A DNA stretch of 64,000 nucleotides from Aricia agestis (taxonomy: Eukaryota; Arthropoda; Insecta; Lepidoptera; Lycaenidae): positions 20,691,980 to 20,755,979 of the forward strand of contig NC_056407.1 in assembly GCF_905147365.1 (NCBI RefSeq), in the 5' to 3' direction. The notes below the pieces were generated by a model, which worked only from the letters and a program-made list of their open reading frames with translations, did not search any database and was not told the DNA's origin. The stretch's first letter is position 1. Every line of letters begins with the position of its first letter. A program made the position numbers and the translations under genes. This document shows positions 30,552 through 41,443 of this stretch, piece after piece.

Positions 30552-30870
30552 CCCTCAATTTACCTCCTTGGTCCGTGGGACACACAGGCCACTATTTTGA
30601 GCGCGTAACTTTTTTCGGTTTGTTTCGTTGGTATCGCGCGGCTCAGTACCTTCATTATTTTTCGCGCCAAACACGGTGGCGAGCAGACATGTCGGCACGC
30701 GGCTTGTATCGGTTTGTACTAGCTTCAAGTGTGTGTTTTTTTTTCTCTTTTATTTTTAGTGTACAAAATGGCCTCCAACAGTATAATTAATGTCTTGGAC
30801 GATAATGCAGAGTCAGTTGTTGCTAATTGGCTAGGTTTGGAGGAAGGATTTGAGCAGTGACCTTTTTTGG
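30552..30870 (+). mobile_element. piggyBac-like 5' end with start of an ORF
   Basis: TTAA at 30548-30551 is followed by CCCTCAATTTACCTCC and TGGTCCGTGGGACAC, resembling the terminus and subterminal motif (GTCTGTGGGACCCC, inverted) of the 7328-8632 element. An ORF starts at ATG 30768 after a pyrimidine-rich stretch: MASNSIINVLDDNAESVVAN, continuing to a stop at 30858 (30 codons). No 3' terminus was found, so this is a truncated copy. Confidence 0.45.
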
Positions 30871-31502
30871 GGATCGGGTACACTAAGGCTGTCATCTAAG
30901 AAGCCGGGACAATGCCAGAAGGGTAGGAGAACCGAAAACGACGCGTTAAGACCGGAGCCAACTCTAAAGCACACTTTTTCAACACAATAGGAGGGTTCCG
31001 TCAGGCCCACTCGACTTTTGGATATCAAGGGCACGCGGGGCTATTCACTTTGGGCGCTGATGTAACCTAATATCCAACATGATGCCGCTGCATTGTGGTA
31101 TGATAGGCGGTTTTTATCCCAAGGTCATCAAGGGTCGAGTTCGACGCAAAGAGCTTACACAGAAGACCGTCTTTATATTTTGCGTCGTGAGCTAACGATC
31201 CATTTCCTACTTGTAGGGATGGTAGGATGGCTTTCAGAAATATCCTTCAATAGCTTAGGCCAGGGACCAGAATTCCCGGGTTCCCAAAGGAAGGCACTCG
31301 AGTCTCTCACCAATACTATTGACGTGCTGTTTACTTTGCCTGTGTGAGTGATCTCTCTCTTTAAGGATCTATAGGCAAGGTTGTACTCCATTTCATATGT
31401 ATGTATCCACGCATAGGCGTGAGGGAGGTCAATATTTATCAACAACAACAATAGGTCAACAATATTTTTTCACTGAACCGTCAACAAGAAAATGTTAGCT
31501 AA
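30871..31502. other. Unidentified, possibly coding remnant
   Basis: A minus-strand frame at 31173-31451 (92 codons: INIDLPHAYAWIHTYEMEYN, ... NSGPWPKLLKDISESHP) has more protein-like composition than its surroundings. I do not recognise the family. It lies inside the 29520-32370 transposon and may be a fossil of another element. Confidence 0.35.
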
Positions 31503-31880
31503 CTAGACGTTCCACGCGGCCTTGACCACATAAATGATACATTTTACGGAAACCGTACATTTTCTCGCAAAAAAAATAGTCTATGTTCCTTTACGTCATG
31601 GTCTACTCTACATCCAAATGTGCCAAATAACTTAAAAATTCATCCAGTAGTTCGCGAGATAATGTTAATAAATGAAAATTTAAGTAATTTTCCCGGGTTT
31701 TTCCACATTTTCCTATGCTTCTTCGCTCCTATTAGTCTTAGAGTAATAATTTATAGTATGTAGCCTTCCTCAATAAATGAGCCATCTAACAACGAAATAA
31801 TTTTTCAAATCGGACCAGTAGTTCCTGAGATTAGCGCTTTCAAACAAACAAACTATTCCACTTCATAATATAAGTATAGA
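31503..31880 (-). mobile_element. Non-autonomous Helitron, GC-hairpin family
   Basis: Minus: 5' TCTATACTTATATTATGAAG; 3' end near ATGTGGTCAAGGCCGCGTGG, AACGTCTAG, with host A on the left and T on the right in plus orientation. It has the same body as 16187-16495 and the 3' unit of the chimeric elements. The hairpin is degraded by substitutions. It is nested inside the TCGA-flanked transposon. Confidence 0.82.
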
Positions 31881-32374
31881 TTTATATTTTATACCAAGCA
31901 CTTATAAGGTCGTATTACATAAATAATAGGTCGATCTTCTTAACACTAATATACGGGCTTTTATCTTTACAAACATGTTAAAGCAACAAAATATACAGGA
32001 ATAAGCGTGTAAATGACCAGAGCATGGCTCAGGGAAAAAAATATACGTGGAATAACCATGCAACATTTCACTGCACTTGTTAAAACTTAATTTATGACAC
32101 GAATAAACGTGCATTGATACAATAGTGTTAACGAGTCACATATTAGTCACTAGAATAATAATTTAATATGGTTTTTCTTAAATATGTGGTAAACGGTTAA
32201 TATTTGATTTTTAATAAATATATGAACTGAAAGATATTTTTTTACCTTTAATTTGATTATACATTATATTTGTCTATTTATTATGTAGTCAAAGTTATGT
32301 GGTTCCAAACGTTTTTTTGTCTTCCTGAAAAGTTGTCTTTTTTCGATTGCACGTTTATTCGTTGGGGCCATCGA

Positions 32375-32967
32375 TATGTTTAAAATTACTTAAGGGATGT
32401 TAATGTGTGACAAGTTTGTATCCCAGGAACGAGTACGATTCATAGCTGTATTAAGACCTTCATCTGTAGGTTGGGGCTTGGGCCATGACAAATATGTCCC
32501 AAAACACTTTCGTGATCGCTTCTGAATCTGTCCAATAATATTATGTACCCACGATCTCATACCACATCTTTACATTGGCGAATATAAGGAGCACGTAAAA
32601 AGGAGTTAGAATCGTTATTCGAACGTGGAAACGTTCAATTCCAAATAAATAACGATTGGTGTCACGTTACATTTCCGGCTTTTAAATTTAACATTCGTCT
32701 ACCTCAAAAGGGTTATCATACGGAGCCGCAGGTGCCCTTTATAGCTTAACTTATGTACGTTTGAAGATATCCCTCCGAAACACCTGGTGAATAATGTTCG
32801 GGTACGTGCGACGTGCGCCCGCAAAGTCTGTGCCGATTAAAACGATAGCCGCTGCACGTGGTTGCGCTGCTTTCATTTTTCATCATTTTTTTGAAGTTCC
32901 GAAGTCAAAAAATTTAAATGATGAGTTGGCTTTAGCACCTGTCAGAAGTTTGGTGTTCTGATCTGCA
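32375..32967. other. No gene or recognisable repeat
   Basis: Nothing I can support. Confidence 0.45.
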
Positions 32968-33219
<252 letters not shown>

Positions 33220-33263
33220 TTATACCAGTCTCTGCTATTTAAAATGTTAAAATTTTAAAAATA

Positions 33264-33352
33264 CTAGCTGTTTGTTTGCCATATAAATAATTTTTGGTAT
33301 GAAAAATAGATGTTGGCCGATTCTCAGTCCTACTCAATATATTTATCTGCCA
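33264..33352 (-). mobile_element. Helitron fragment, TTCTCGTGTCAC family
   Basis: CTAGCTG then TTTGCCATATAAATAATTTT and GTTGGCCGATTCTCAG match the 3' half of the family (minus). The 5' half is missing. Confidence 0.6.
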
Positions 33353-34710
33353 GTTGTATAAGGCTGGTACCGCCGAGATTTTGTTGTGTGCCGTACGTGG
33401 CGACGCATTGATACTATGGCGCACACATACAAGCCGCGCGCGGTGCCTTTGTATGAATATAACTTACTTCCCCTCCTTTTACTATTGCGATACGGTGCCG
33501 ATCCCTTTCCGAGTTGATATGTGTGGTGTGACCTTTACAGATCAACAAAAAATATTGTGTTTCTATGTTTTATGATAATCTACAGTAACCATAAACTTAT
33601 AAGGCATAGACCAACAAAGAGTGCGAGAGAGAAGAAAATCCTTTATGGAATTATAACAAGATGAAAAGAGAGAGGTAGTCTAATGAAAATTGTAACAACT
33701 TTTATTTGACAGGTCGTCAAAAGTCGTCATTCGTTTTTATGCCCTTTCGGTATTTCCAATATATTGTTCAATTTGTTTGTTATTTTTAATAAATATTATT
33801 ATATTTAAAAAAGGTTACTTGTTATGAACTTGATTGCAGTGTAAATCATAAGAATAATAATAAAAATGTACATTTCACAGGTAATTAATCTTCATGTCCT
33901 AATTGCTACGATGTGTTTATTTTTGCTCTATTCTGTCTTTGGCTCTCTATTTCAAATAAAATATTGTGGATCCTCACTTTTACTTTCATATTCTGCGTAA
34001 CTAAAGTTGCTATTGTTCTTATATTACACAAATTTTGAAGAAAAATTTTTCATTACATTTTTTTACATACACGCTAGTGCTTGAATCAAATTTATCGATA
34101 TGCTTATCGATATTTTACAATAACAGAAAACTAAAATAAAAATCATTTATCACCTTAAAAATGACAAAATATTATCATAATTTAACGATTATTTTAAGTA
34201 ATAATTATCTTTTGACATACCTAGTATAAAATCAAGGTGTCACAGATCAGTCACTTGAATCTAATACTTAATGAATGTACGTTTTCATTCATTCAATAAT
34301 ATAATAGACAGTTCTCTGACAGAATAGGTATAACTGCAACTTATATCACGGACGTAAAAAAAGTACGGACGTAACCTTCTCTAATCACGAGTGAAGCCTA
34401 GTTATGGCCGCCCGTGTAGGACGTGTGCGTGATATGAGGGTTGCCATATAAATCATAAATTTGTAAAATTTCCCTACTTTTTTTTGTAAACTCAGACAAG
34501 TTAAATGTTATTTTTTATACTTAAACATATTTTTATGTTTTTTCGCTTCAGAAATGTAAGCGGTTGTTAAAGATGTTATAATGAAAATATTATTTTTATG
34601 ACACTATAGATAGAAAAAAAACACATATTACGTACATAGAAGTATATTATTTTCATAACATTATTAGTAATAATGATAATGTACAAACATTTACAATAAT
34701 AAAATTATTA
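33353..34710. other. No gene or recognisable repeat
   Basis: A long AT-rich interval; short frames on both strands show no domain. A GC-richer patch at 33370-33450 is unassigned. Confidence 0.5.
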
Positions 34711-34847
34711 CTAGCTATTTGACCGAGCTTTGCTCGGTATTCGATAAAACACGAATAAAATTACATTTTCTAAAAATAATTCCTAGCTAGACAGATTTAT
34801 CGCCCCCGAAACCTATATAAGAAACCTGTATACGAAAAGATATAAGA
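34711..34847 (-). mobile_element. Helitron, CCGAGCAAAGCTCGG hairpin family, deleted
   Basis: Minus: 5' TCTTATATCTTTTCG, 3' ACCGAGCAAAGCTCGGTCAA, ATAG then CTAG end. The hairpin is perfect. Compared with 62110-62310 an internal part (GAAAATCGTTGGAGCCGATT block) is deleted. Confidence 0.82.
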
Positions 34848-35120
34848 TACTTAAGTCCCGTAACCCGTTTCATCAAACAATCAAGTAATGTTAAATAAAT
34901 AATGGCTTGTTAAATCAGTTAACGGCCTGTTAGAGCTATCGAGAGTTCTACCATGCGCTAACGTCAAATCAAATCACCTAACATGGTGTTAAATTTATTC
35001 CTGGTCTAGAGGTCCATTCAATATTTTCATTCCTACTAGGTCTCAATGACGCTCGGGTGACTACACCAATAGCACCTTCCCTCCCCTACTACTGAAGGAA
35101 ATCTAAGACAACAATTTTAT

Positions 35121-35384
35121 CTATGGACGCTTCACACCACGTCGGTCTGACCCCGTGCTAAGTACCTGAAGGACTTGTGTTACGGGTACCAGACAACGGA
35201 AATATATTTAATACTGTTTTACTATATGTACATATATTTAAGATTTTTATTATCATACACATATTTAATACACACCCATGACCCTGGAACTTTGAAAACT
35301 TTTTGTTCCGTCGGCAGGATTCGAACCCGCGACCCCCGGCTTGAGCCACCGACAGCCCACCCACTGAGCCACAGAGGTCGTCAA
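35121..35384 (-). mobile_element. tRNA-derived SINE, complete copy (264 bp)
   Basis: Minus: TTGACGACCTCTGTGGCTCA and GTGGGTGGGC (A-box region), GGGTTCGAATCCTGCC (B box), TTAAATATGTGTATGAT, TATTTCCGTTGTCTGGTACC, and the end GGTGTGAAGCGTCCATAG. It has the same structure as the split copy at 7217-8781. It is a SINE and not a tRNA gene: the body continues about 190 bp past the tRNA-like head. Confidence 0.9.
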
Positions 35385-35469
35385 ACTACAATTATATCCA
35401 CTTTTGTAAATTAAGAAATTAATAGGGGTATAGACTATTTTTAGGAAATATATTTATTTTACAGATGTA

Positions 35470-35637
35470 CCATCAAGGAAGTTGATTCCTATGCAATTGA
35501 CAGACGAATTTATATATTATTTGGTCGAATACTTATGTCAATTCAATGTTAATTGTGATCTGTCGGCTGGGTTCGACGTAACGCAACCAAACTACTTATG
35601 TCCCCGATTTGCATAGGAATCAACTTCTCTGATAAAA
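35470..35637. mobile_element. MITE, GAAGTTGATTCCTATGCAA family, copy 1
   Basis: GTAC flanks both ends (35466-35469, 35638-35641). The terminal repeats ATCAAGGAAGTTGATTCC and, inverted, GGAATCAACTTCTCTGAT match through TATGCAA. A second copy, also with GTAC flanks, is at 61025-61178. Confidence 0.8.
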
Positions 35638-35641
35638 GTAC

Positions 35642-36464
35642 ATAAGTATTTTGTTACACCTAAATATATGTATAAAAAATAAATACACTCTTATTTCAAT
35701 TAAAAAAATCACTTATTAAATATAAAAAATATTATAAAGTTATTAAGTAAAATATGTCCATTTTCGGTAATTCTATAATACAAACTCTCAAAAAAAACAA
35801 TAATTTGTATTAGATTTCGTTTACTGTCTACACCCCTATTATTGTATTCCTGCCTAATTACTGGTCAATAGTATGCTAAATACTTACATGACACTAATAA
35901 AAGAGAATAAAATTAATTATTTGATTATTTAAAAATAATTTAAAATTTTCCCCGGTTTGGGGAAAATTTCCCAACTTTGTTATGGACATTACTGACCTGT
36001 TAAAGTTGAATTAATATTTACATTATTTTATCAAAATACTTTAAAAATATGTTATCTTACGTATGAAATATTATTCCTTGATGTTTTTTTTGTAAGGTTG
36101 TATTGTTCTTGCACCATTTTACAACACAAGATGGCATATTTATTTTTATTTATGAATGACAAAGACGTGTCACTGCGATGCAGTCTAATTGCGTAATGGC
36201 GGTACGATCGGCTTATTACAGTGCGAGTGTTTGTGCAAGATGTGTACATATGATCGCCTGGGCTTATTATGGGTGCTTCACTCATTTCTTAATGGCGATC
36301 CGTCCGTACTTTTTTTACGTCCGTGCTTATATTATACTTATTAATAGGACTGGTACCGACTTGAAAATTATGAAGATTGAGAACAGAAATACTGAGTACA
36401 AAATAAGGATTATTTAAAACTTTTAGTTCATTTAAGTATAATATTACTATTTGTCTTTACCTTC
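35642..36464. other. No gene; Helitron phrase at 36350-36420
   Basis: GACTGGTACCGACTTGAAAA followed by GAAGATTGAG is seen inverted at 62990-63030. Elsewhere AT-rich and unassigned. Confidence 0.45.
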
Positions 36465-37110
36465 AAATCGGTTCACAAACGGCGGAGTAATCGTTGAACA
36501 TACATAAAAGATATATCCACAGCCGAACGTCTAACCTCCTCCTTTTTGGAAGTCGGTTAAAGATAATTGTAATAAAAAGTATTAGGGAGCACCTCCGCGC
36601 CTATTCGGCAAACATCGCTTGTCAAACAGAATAATGATCAAAAATATCAGACTTGAGCTAAATGACTATGAAAAGTACAAATAATAAGGTCATAATAATT
36701 GTAAGGATGCATAATTTTTTGAACCCTTCGATCGAGGATTCTCGGAAATGCTATTGTATTCTATTGTTGTCGCGATCACCGGTGCTCGTATGGGGCTTGA
36801 ATCTTGGATGGGTTAATGGTGGTGATCATGAAGATGCTGATAAATGTGATCTGCATAGTAGCATTTAAATACAATATCTTTGCTTCTTTAAACAACTCTG
36901 TAACATGTATAAGGAATCTGAAGTTCTGTTCAGTACCTTCGGAAGTATACTACGGAGTTTATAACTGTAGCTGTGGTGCAAAATCTTACTTTTTGGTAGC
37001 TGAAAAAAGATAGCTAAGGTAAAGCTAAGCTAAGAAAATGCATCACAAAAAACTAAAATATCCACAGCCGAACAAATAGGTACCAAACCTTCACCTTTGG
37101 AAGTCGATAA
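36465..37110 (-). mobile_element. Decayed Helitron of the 13090-13787 type
   Basis: Blocks in minus order: CACAAACGGCGGAGTAATCG, AATGACTATGAAAAGTAC, GCATAGTAGCAT, GGTGCAAAATCTTACTTTTT, CCGAACAAATAGG. The order and wording follow 59700-60320 with heavy divergence and small insertions. Ends are not preserved. Confidence 0.55.
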
Positions 37111-37539
37111 AGTCGAATATATAAATTGAGATTATAATTATTATTTCTTTTTTTAATTTGTGTATCGGCACTGGAACCTAGCGCTTTACGCATTATCACC
37201 GGCTCCCATTTTAAGTGCCAGCGCCGGCAGTCGTTGTTTTATATCTCGGCTTCCGGCAGTATACTTACCGTAGTTCCCATTACTGATATTTTTGGGAGCC
37301 GGCGCCGGCAGCGGAGGCACTCCCAAAAGTATTATGATATTTTATGATATGTATTTAATTTAAGAATAAAATATAATATACTATGTGTGTTGTTTACTTT
37401 CAACGTTTACTTTCAATGCAGCAATGTAAGGGCTGATTTACCAGATGGATTTTACCTGAGTAATAAATAAGTAACTTTATAATGTGTTATGTGTATATTA
37501 TTTACCCCTATAAGAACCTCATGTCATAAGGTTCTAATT
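37111..37539. other. No gene; GC-rich CCGGCGCCGG patch
   Basis: 37190-37330 contains CACCGGCTCCCATTTTAAGT, GCCGGCAG repeated twice and GGGAGCCGGCGCCGGCAG, partly inverted. It is probably a small element, but the ends are not clear. Confidence 0.4.
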
Positions 37540-37625
37540 AATTGTATGTATGTTAGTCTATAAGGTATTTATAATATGGGCTAAGATTAAATAAATAAAT
37601 AAAAATAAAAAATAAAATAAATAAG
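37540..37625 (+). mobile_element. 3' tail of an ORF1-only LINE, copy 3
   Basis: GTATGTATGTTAGTCTATAA, GGTATTTATAATATGGGC then AAATAAATAAATAAA matches the 3' UTR and tail of the elements at 41444-41850 and 47885-48245 (both minus). Only the tail is present. Confidence 0.7.
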
Positions 37626-38252
37626 TCATAACATATCCGACGAATGACGATTGAAAAATCATTCCAAACGAAAATGTGTATCTACTTTTCAATCGTCACC
37701 TAATTCGCCAATTAAAATTTATGATGCCTAATTTGAAATACAAAATCTGTCAAAGTTGCATATTATTTATTTCTTATAGAAACTCAGGTAAAATAACTCG
37801 ACTAAACTATCGATAGCAAAATACTATACTATCGATAGTAAAAGATACATCACTAGCACACAGTCACAGTCAGGTGGTCTATACGACAGTATATTATAAG
37901 TTTATGACAGTAACAGCTTGAATCTTAAAAACTCTCCTGAAAACCACTGCTTTTGACATGTCGCTTTATACGTAGGGACCGTCGATTCGAATGTAACGAC
38001 TCGCTCTGTTCACTGTTGAAGGAAGGTAGCGACTTTTCGATTCAAGACATATTTCCCGTCTCTCAAAGTATTTTCATACCAAATTTGCTCTCAATCGGTT
38101 GAGCCGTTCAAGCTTAGGAAGTAACAGCTGAGCAGGTAAGTAAGACAGAAAAACATACACACTTTCATATTATAATATTAGAAAGATTTTTTCTTAAAAT
38201 GACATCTTAGTTACCAAAGCTTAATTTTTAAGCACTACAGTCGTCTGATTAA
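37626..38252. other. No gene; Helitron 5' fragment at 38050-38185
   Basis: TCAATCGGTTGAGCCGTTCA and CACACTTTCATATTATAATA, TTAG at 38090-38180 are the 5' portion of a Helitron in minus orientation. The remainder is unassigned. Confidence 0.5.
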
Positions 38253-38584
38253 CAGCCGTTCCCAATATTCAATCTATCTCTAGTTTTACATACAACCGAT
38301 CGCAGCTAACATTGAATTGACATAAAATACGAGTATAGGTATGTCTCGATAATGTCTAATGTGAACTATTCCTCTACGGCCCGGCCGTTCCCAATATTTG
38401 ATCTATCTCTGGTTTTGCCCTACTAGAGATAGAAATAGCTCACAATTGACATAAAATATATGTCTCTAATGTCTAATGTGAGCTATTCCTATCCCTACTA
38501 GGGCAAAACCAGAGATAGATCAAATATTGGGAACGGCCGCTAGTAGGGCAAAACCAGAGATAGATCAAATATTGGGAACGGCCT
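38253..38584. mobile_element. PIF/Harbinger-type MITE containing a second copy
   Basis: TAA at 38250-38252 and 38585-38587 flanks the outer element, which starts CAGCCGTTCCCAATATTC and ends ATATTGGGAACGGCCT. A near-identical family member (38377-38539) is inserted in its right arm. It is the same family as 26340-26496. Confidence 0.82.
38377..38539. mobile_element. Inner MITE, CGGCCGTTCCC family
   Basis: CTA flanks both sides (38374-38376, 38540-38542). The arms GGCCGTTCCCAATATTTGAT and its inverse are intact and match 26340-26496 closely, so this copy is younger than the diverged outer element that hosts it. Confidence 0.8.
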
Positions 38585-39092
38585 TAAGTTGTCTGGAACT
38601 GATAACTTGACTGACGTAACACGTAATTTTCAGAGTAATGAGTTTTCAATTGACGCGTTAATTAGTACAGGTTAAAGGTACCATTCGGATCTGCGAGGCA
38701 AGCGTACGGCGTCACGCGAGAGCGACCGGTCGCTTGCTGCGGAGCAGCAAACAGCTTACCAATGTCCGCGACCGCGTAGCCGCGACCGACAAAAATTTAA
38801 TTAAAATGATACTTTATTGACATGATTATAGCTATCATTTTTGTCTAAGTCACTAAGTAGTATTATAATAACCACGTGGCCAGCGTCGCTTGCCGCAGAG
38901 ACCCGCGGCATGCAAGTGCGCCGCGTAAATAAGTACATTTCATTATTTTGAACAAAATGCAACATTATTAACTACGTAACTAGGTAGCATGTTGCGATCT
39001 ACAATTTTGTGATGTTGTGCGCAGACAGTAGCTTTGACCATTTTTCCACCATAACTACGAGTGTAAACAAAACAATAATTGTGAATTATTTA

Positions 39093-39317
39093 ACAAAATT
39101 ATGGCAGGGAATTTAGTATAAAGGGAAGAAATTATCCAAAAACTGTTGGCAGATGAAGAGGATGATGAAATTATTTTGTATTTTTTATCATTTCCGGAAA
39201 AGAGGAGAAAGGGTTGACCCTATTTTTACGTCGCGGGTCGAAGAGGGATGCTACAATATACTCATTGCACGTCACTTAATGTGTAATGAGGAAAAATTTA
39301 GAATGTATTGCAGATTA
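39093..39317 (+). pseudogene. Harbinger-type transposase, N-terminal remnant
   Basis: From about 39196 the frame reads KRGERVDPIFTSRVEEGCYN, then ILIARHLMCNEEKFRMYCRL. This matches the segment before the DDE nuclease in Harbinger transposases (R...HPI..R...G.Y..L...L..DE.KF..YFRMS). A start MAGN at 39100 lies in another frame followed by a stop, so at least one frameshift is present. The DDE catalytic core is missing; at about 39318 the frame enters a Helitron. Confidence 0.68.
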
Positions 39318-39497
39318 AGCCACGTCCCCCGTTACCCCCCTTCTAACCCCCTTTTCCAGTTAAAAAGTAGATTATGTCCTTTCTCAGGCTCTAGACTATC
39401 TGTGTACAAAATTTCATTACAATCGGCTCAGTAGTTTTGGCGTGAAAGCGTGACAGACAGACAGACAGATACTTTCGCATTTTATAATATTAGTATG
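39318..39497 (-). mobile_element. Helitron fragment inside the Harbinger transposase
   Basis: Blocks ATTATGTCCTTTCTCAGGC, AATCGGCTCAGTAGTTTTGG, CGTGAAAGCG and CAGATACTTTCGCATTTTAT end at TAATATTAGTATGGAAGT on plus, as in the 5' region of the 19425-19640 element. The CTAG end is not clear. Confidence 0.6.
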
Positions 39498-39994
39498 GAA
39501 GTATTGATTACTATGAGAGAAGTAGCTGTTATAATAATATTATAGTTCATACCTACATACTTTGATACCTCCATGGCTTATATTATACGAAAAATTTTAT
39601 TTTCGGTTTCGATATGATTAATAACCTATCGGCGTGTTTCTAGATAGAATATCTACCATAGCTGCTACCCTGCGGCTGTCGCGGTACTGCTATCGACGCG
39701 ACAGGGTCGCGCTCATCGAAATTTGCCGCGCCACGCCCACCGGTCTCGTGTCGCGCGTCGCGGTAATCGGAATGTCGTCCATATAAACACATACAAAGCA
39801 GTGGCTTGACGACAGTCTCGGGTCGCGGGTCGCGGACATCGGTATGCTATTTTACGCGGCGACCGGTCTCTCTGTCTCGCGACGCGGGTCGCCGTGATTG
39901 TTTAGTCCTCCATACAACTTCATAGTGAGCAGTGGCTGTTTGGGTCGCGGGTCGCGGCGACCCGCTGCATGCTGCCTTGATCCGAATCATACCT

Positions 39995-40269
39995 TAAGGA
40001 AATAAGGCAATGAAATTACACTTAAGCGTCATAGGTTCGAGTATCCGGCAATTGAAATTTTCAATATTCAGTATCCGCTGTAATGCCTTTATCAGCGACG
40101 ATTCAGGCGATTCGCGCTGGCTTCCGTAACTTAATGATATGAAATATATTTTGCCTTTACCTCTTATTGAAAACAAACATTTTACTTAAAAATTGGATAA
40201 CTGCAATGTTTGCACCAGAGGCAGCAGTCAGCACCGGCATATACAGTACGTACTTAAACAAAAAAATCT
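39995..40269. other. No gene or recognisable repeat
   Basis: Nothing supported. Confidence 0.4.
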
Positions 40270-40615
40270 ATATTTTTTTAGATGAAATAAAGGGTAAACG
40301 AGCAAACGGGTCACCTGATGGAAAGCAAATTCCGTCGCCCATGGACACTCGCAGCATTAGAAGAGCTGCAGATGCGTTGCCCGCCTTCTAAGAGGGAATA
40401 GGGTAATAGGGGATGGTAAGGAAGGGAATAGGGGAGGGTAGAAAAGGAAATAGGAGAGGGTAGGGAAGGGAAAAGGGTAGGGGATTGGGCCTCCTGTAAA
40501 CTCACTCAGTCGCCGAAACACAGCGCAAGCGCTGTTTCACTCCGGTTTTCTATGAACCCATGGTATTTCTCCGGTCCAGCCGGCCTATTCGTGCCGAAGC
40601 ATGACTCTCCCACGT
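40270..40615 (-). mobile_element. A-tailed SINE/LINE-end repeat, copy 2
   Basis: Minus order: GGGAGAGTCATGCTTCGGCA, CCGGAGAAATACCATGG, GCGCTTGCGCTGTGTTTCGG, a C/T-rich block, GCTGCGAGTGTCCATGGGCG, CATCAGGTGACCCGTTTGCT, then a T/A-rich end (plus TTTTTTTAGATGAAATAAA). Same family as 27899-28160 and 45376-45711. Confidence 0.78.
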
Positions 40616-41443
40616 TAAATTTAATTTAACGTACAGCGTTCCTGTCAACATTCTGATATGACGTGTGCAAGATGTGGCATTTTGGTCGGCTGTTATACTT
40701 GTAAATTACGTCATCTGCACCGACCATTGCGTAATAAAAAATAAATCTCCACAGCATAATTATAACCTCCTCCTTTTTGGAAGTCGGTTAAAAAGCGTGT
40801 GTGCAGGGTACACGTGGACAGCTGAACACTGTCCAAAATCGTCGTGACTGGTAACGCAATTATTTCGACCCGCTTGACGCGACCATGAAACACTCTCAAC
40901 GCGCTTAAAGAAGTGTCATCTCAAAAATACAGGAAAACAATGGGACACTTCAGGAATGCTGGCATCATTAAAAAAAAACAGCATTTTAGCTACGCCGTAG
41001 AAAGGGAATATAACTTAGGTAAGGCTCAACTCACACTGGGGAAGAATAGCGACGCGTCACGATTTTTGCATACAGCATAAAGCTTCGGTCAAACCTGCTC
41101 GTCAGTAACGCGGGACGCGTTGTGAGAGTGTTTGCAACGCGAAACTAGCGCGCACACCTGCGCGACTACGGTGCGGACCGTAGATTCATTCCCGCTCTGT
41201 CGACGCGAACGTCCCGCATTGCGGTAGCGCAGGTGTGCACAGCGCCATAAGATTACATGGGCTGACATGATGGAGCTGTGTTCATTGCAAGGCTATTTGG
41301 AAGAGCTTGGCAAAACTTTAGTATATTATAATAATTATGGCATTAAAGCTAGGTTAAAAATAGATTTATATTATATACCTTATAAAACAGAGCATTACTT
41401 GATAATTTGTTTTCTTAATTTATTTTGTTAATAAACGAATATT
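40616..41443. other. No gene; Helitron phrase and GC-rich repeat patch
   Basis: 40741-40793 holds the CTCCACAGC...CCTCCTCC...GGAAGTCGGTTAAAA Helitron phrase. 41027-41260 starts AAGGCTCAACTCACACTGGG (shared with 868) and is rich in CGCG words with a TGCGCAGGTGTGC-like inverted pair; it is probably a MITE. Confidence 0.45.

Larger units (their letters stand above)
29520..32370. mobile_element. TIR DNA transposon of 2.85 kb, TCGA duplications
   Basis: TCGA occurs at 29516-29519 and 32371-32374. The termini are inverted repeats of 24 bp with one mismatch, beginning TGGCCCCAACGAATAAACGT. Variants of GAATAAACGTG recur near both ends (about 29752, 29820 inverted, 31997, 32045, 32103), which looks like subterminal transposase binding sites. 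The interior carries a LINE piece, a piggyBac-like end and a Helitron, and no transposase I recognise. Confidence 0.72.
38676..39994 (+). mobile_element. PIF/Harbinger transposon, internally deleted, 1.3 kb
   Basis: TAA duplications at 38673-38675 and 39995-39997. Terminal repeats AGGTACCATTCGGATC and, inverted, GATCCGAATCATACCT (two mismatches). The subterminal regions are GC-rich with repeated CGCGGGTCGCGG words. A transposase N-terminal fragment lies at 39093-39317 and is cut by a Helitron fragment. TIR, TWA duplication and transposase all agree on PIF/Harbinger. Confidence 0.82.
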
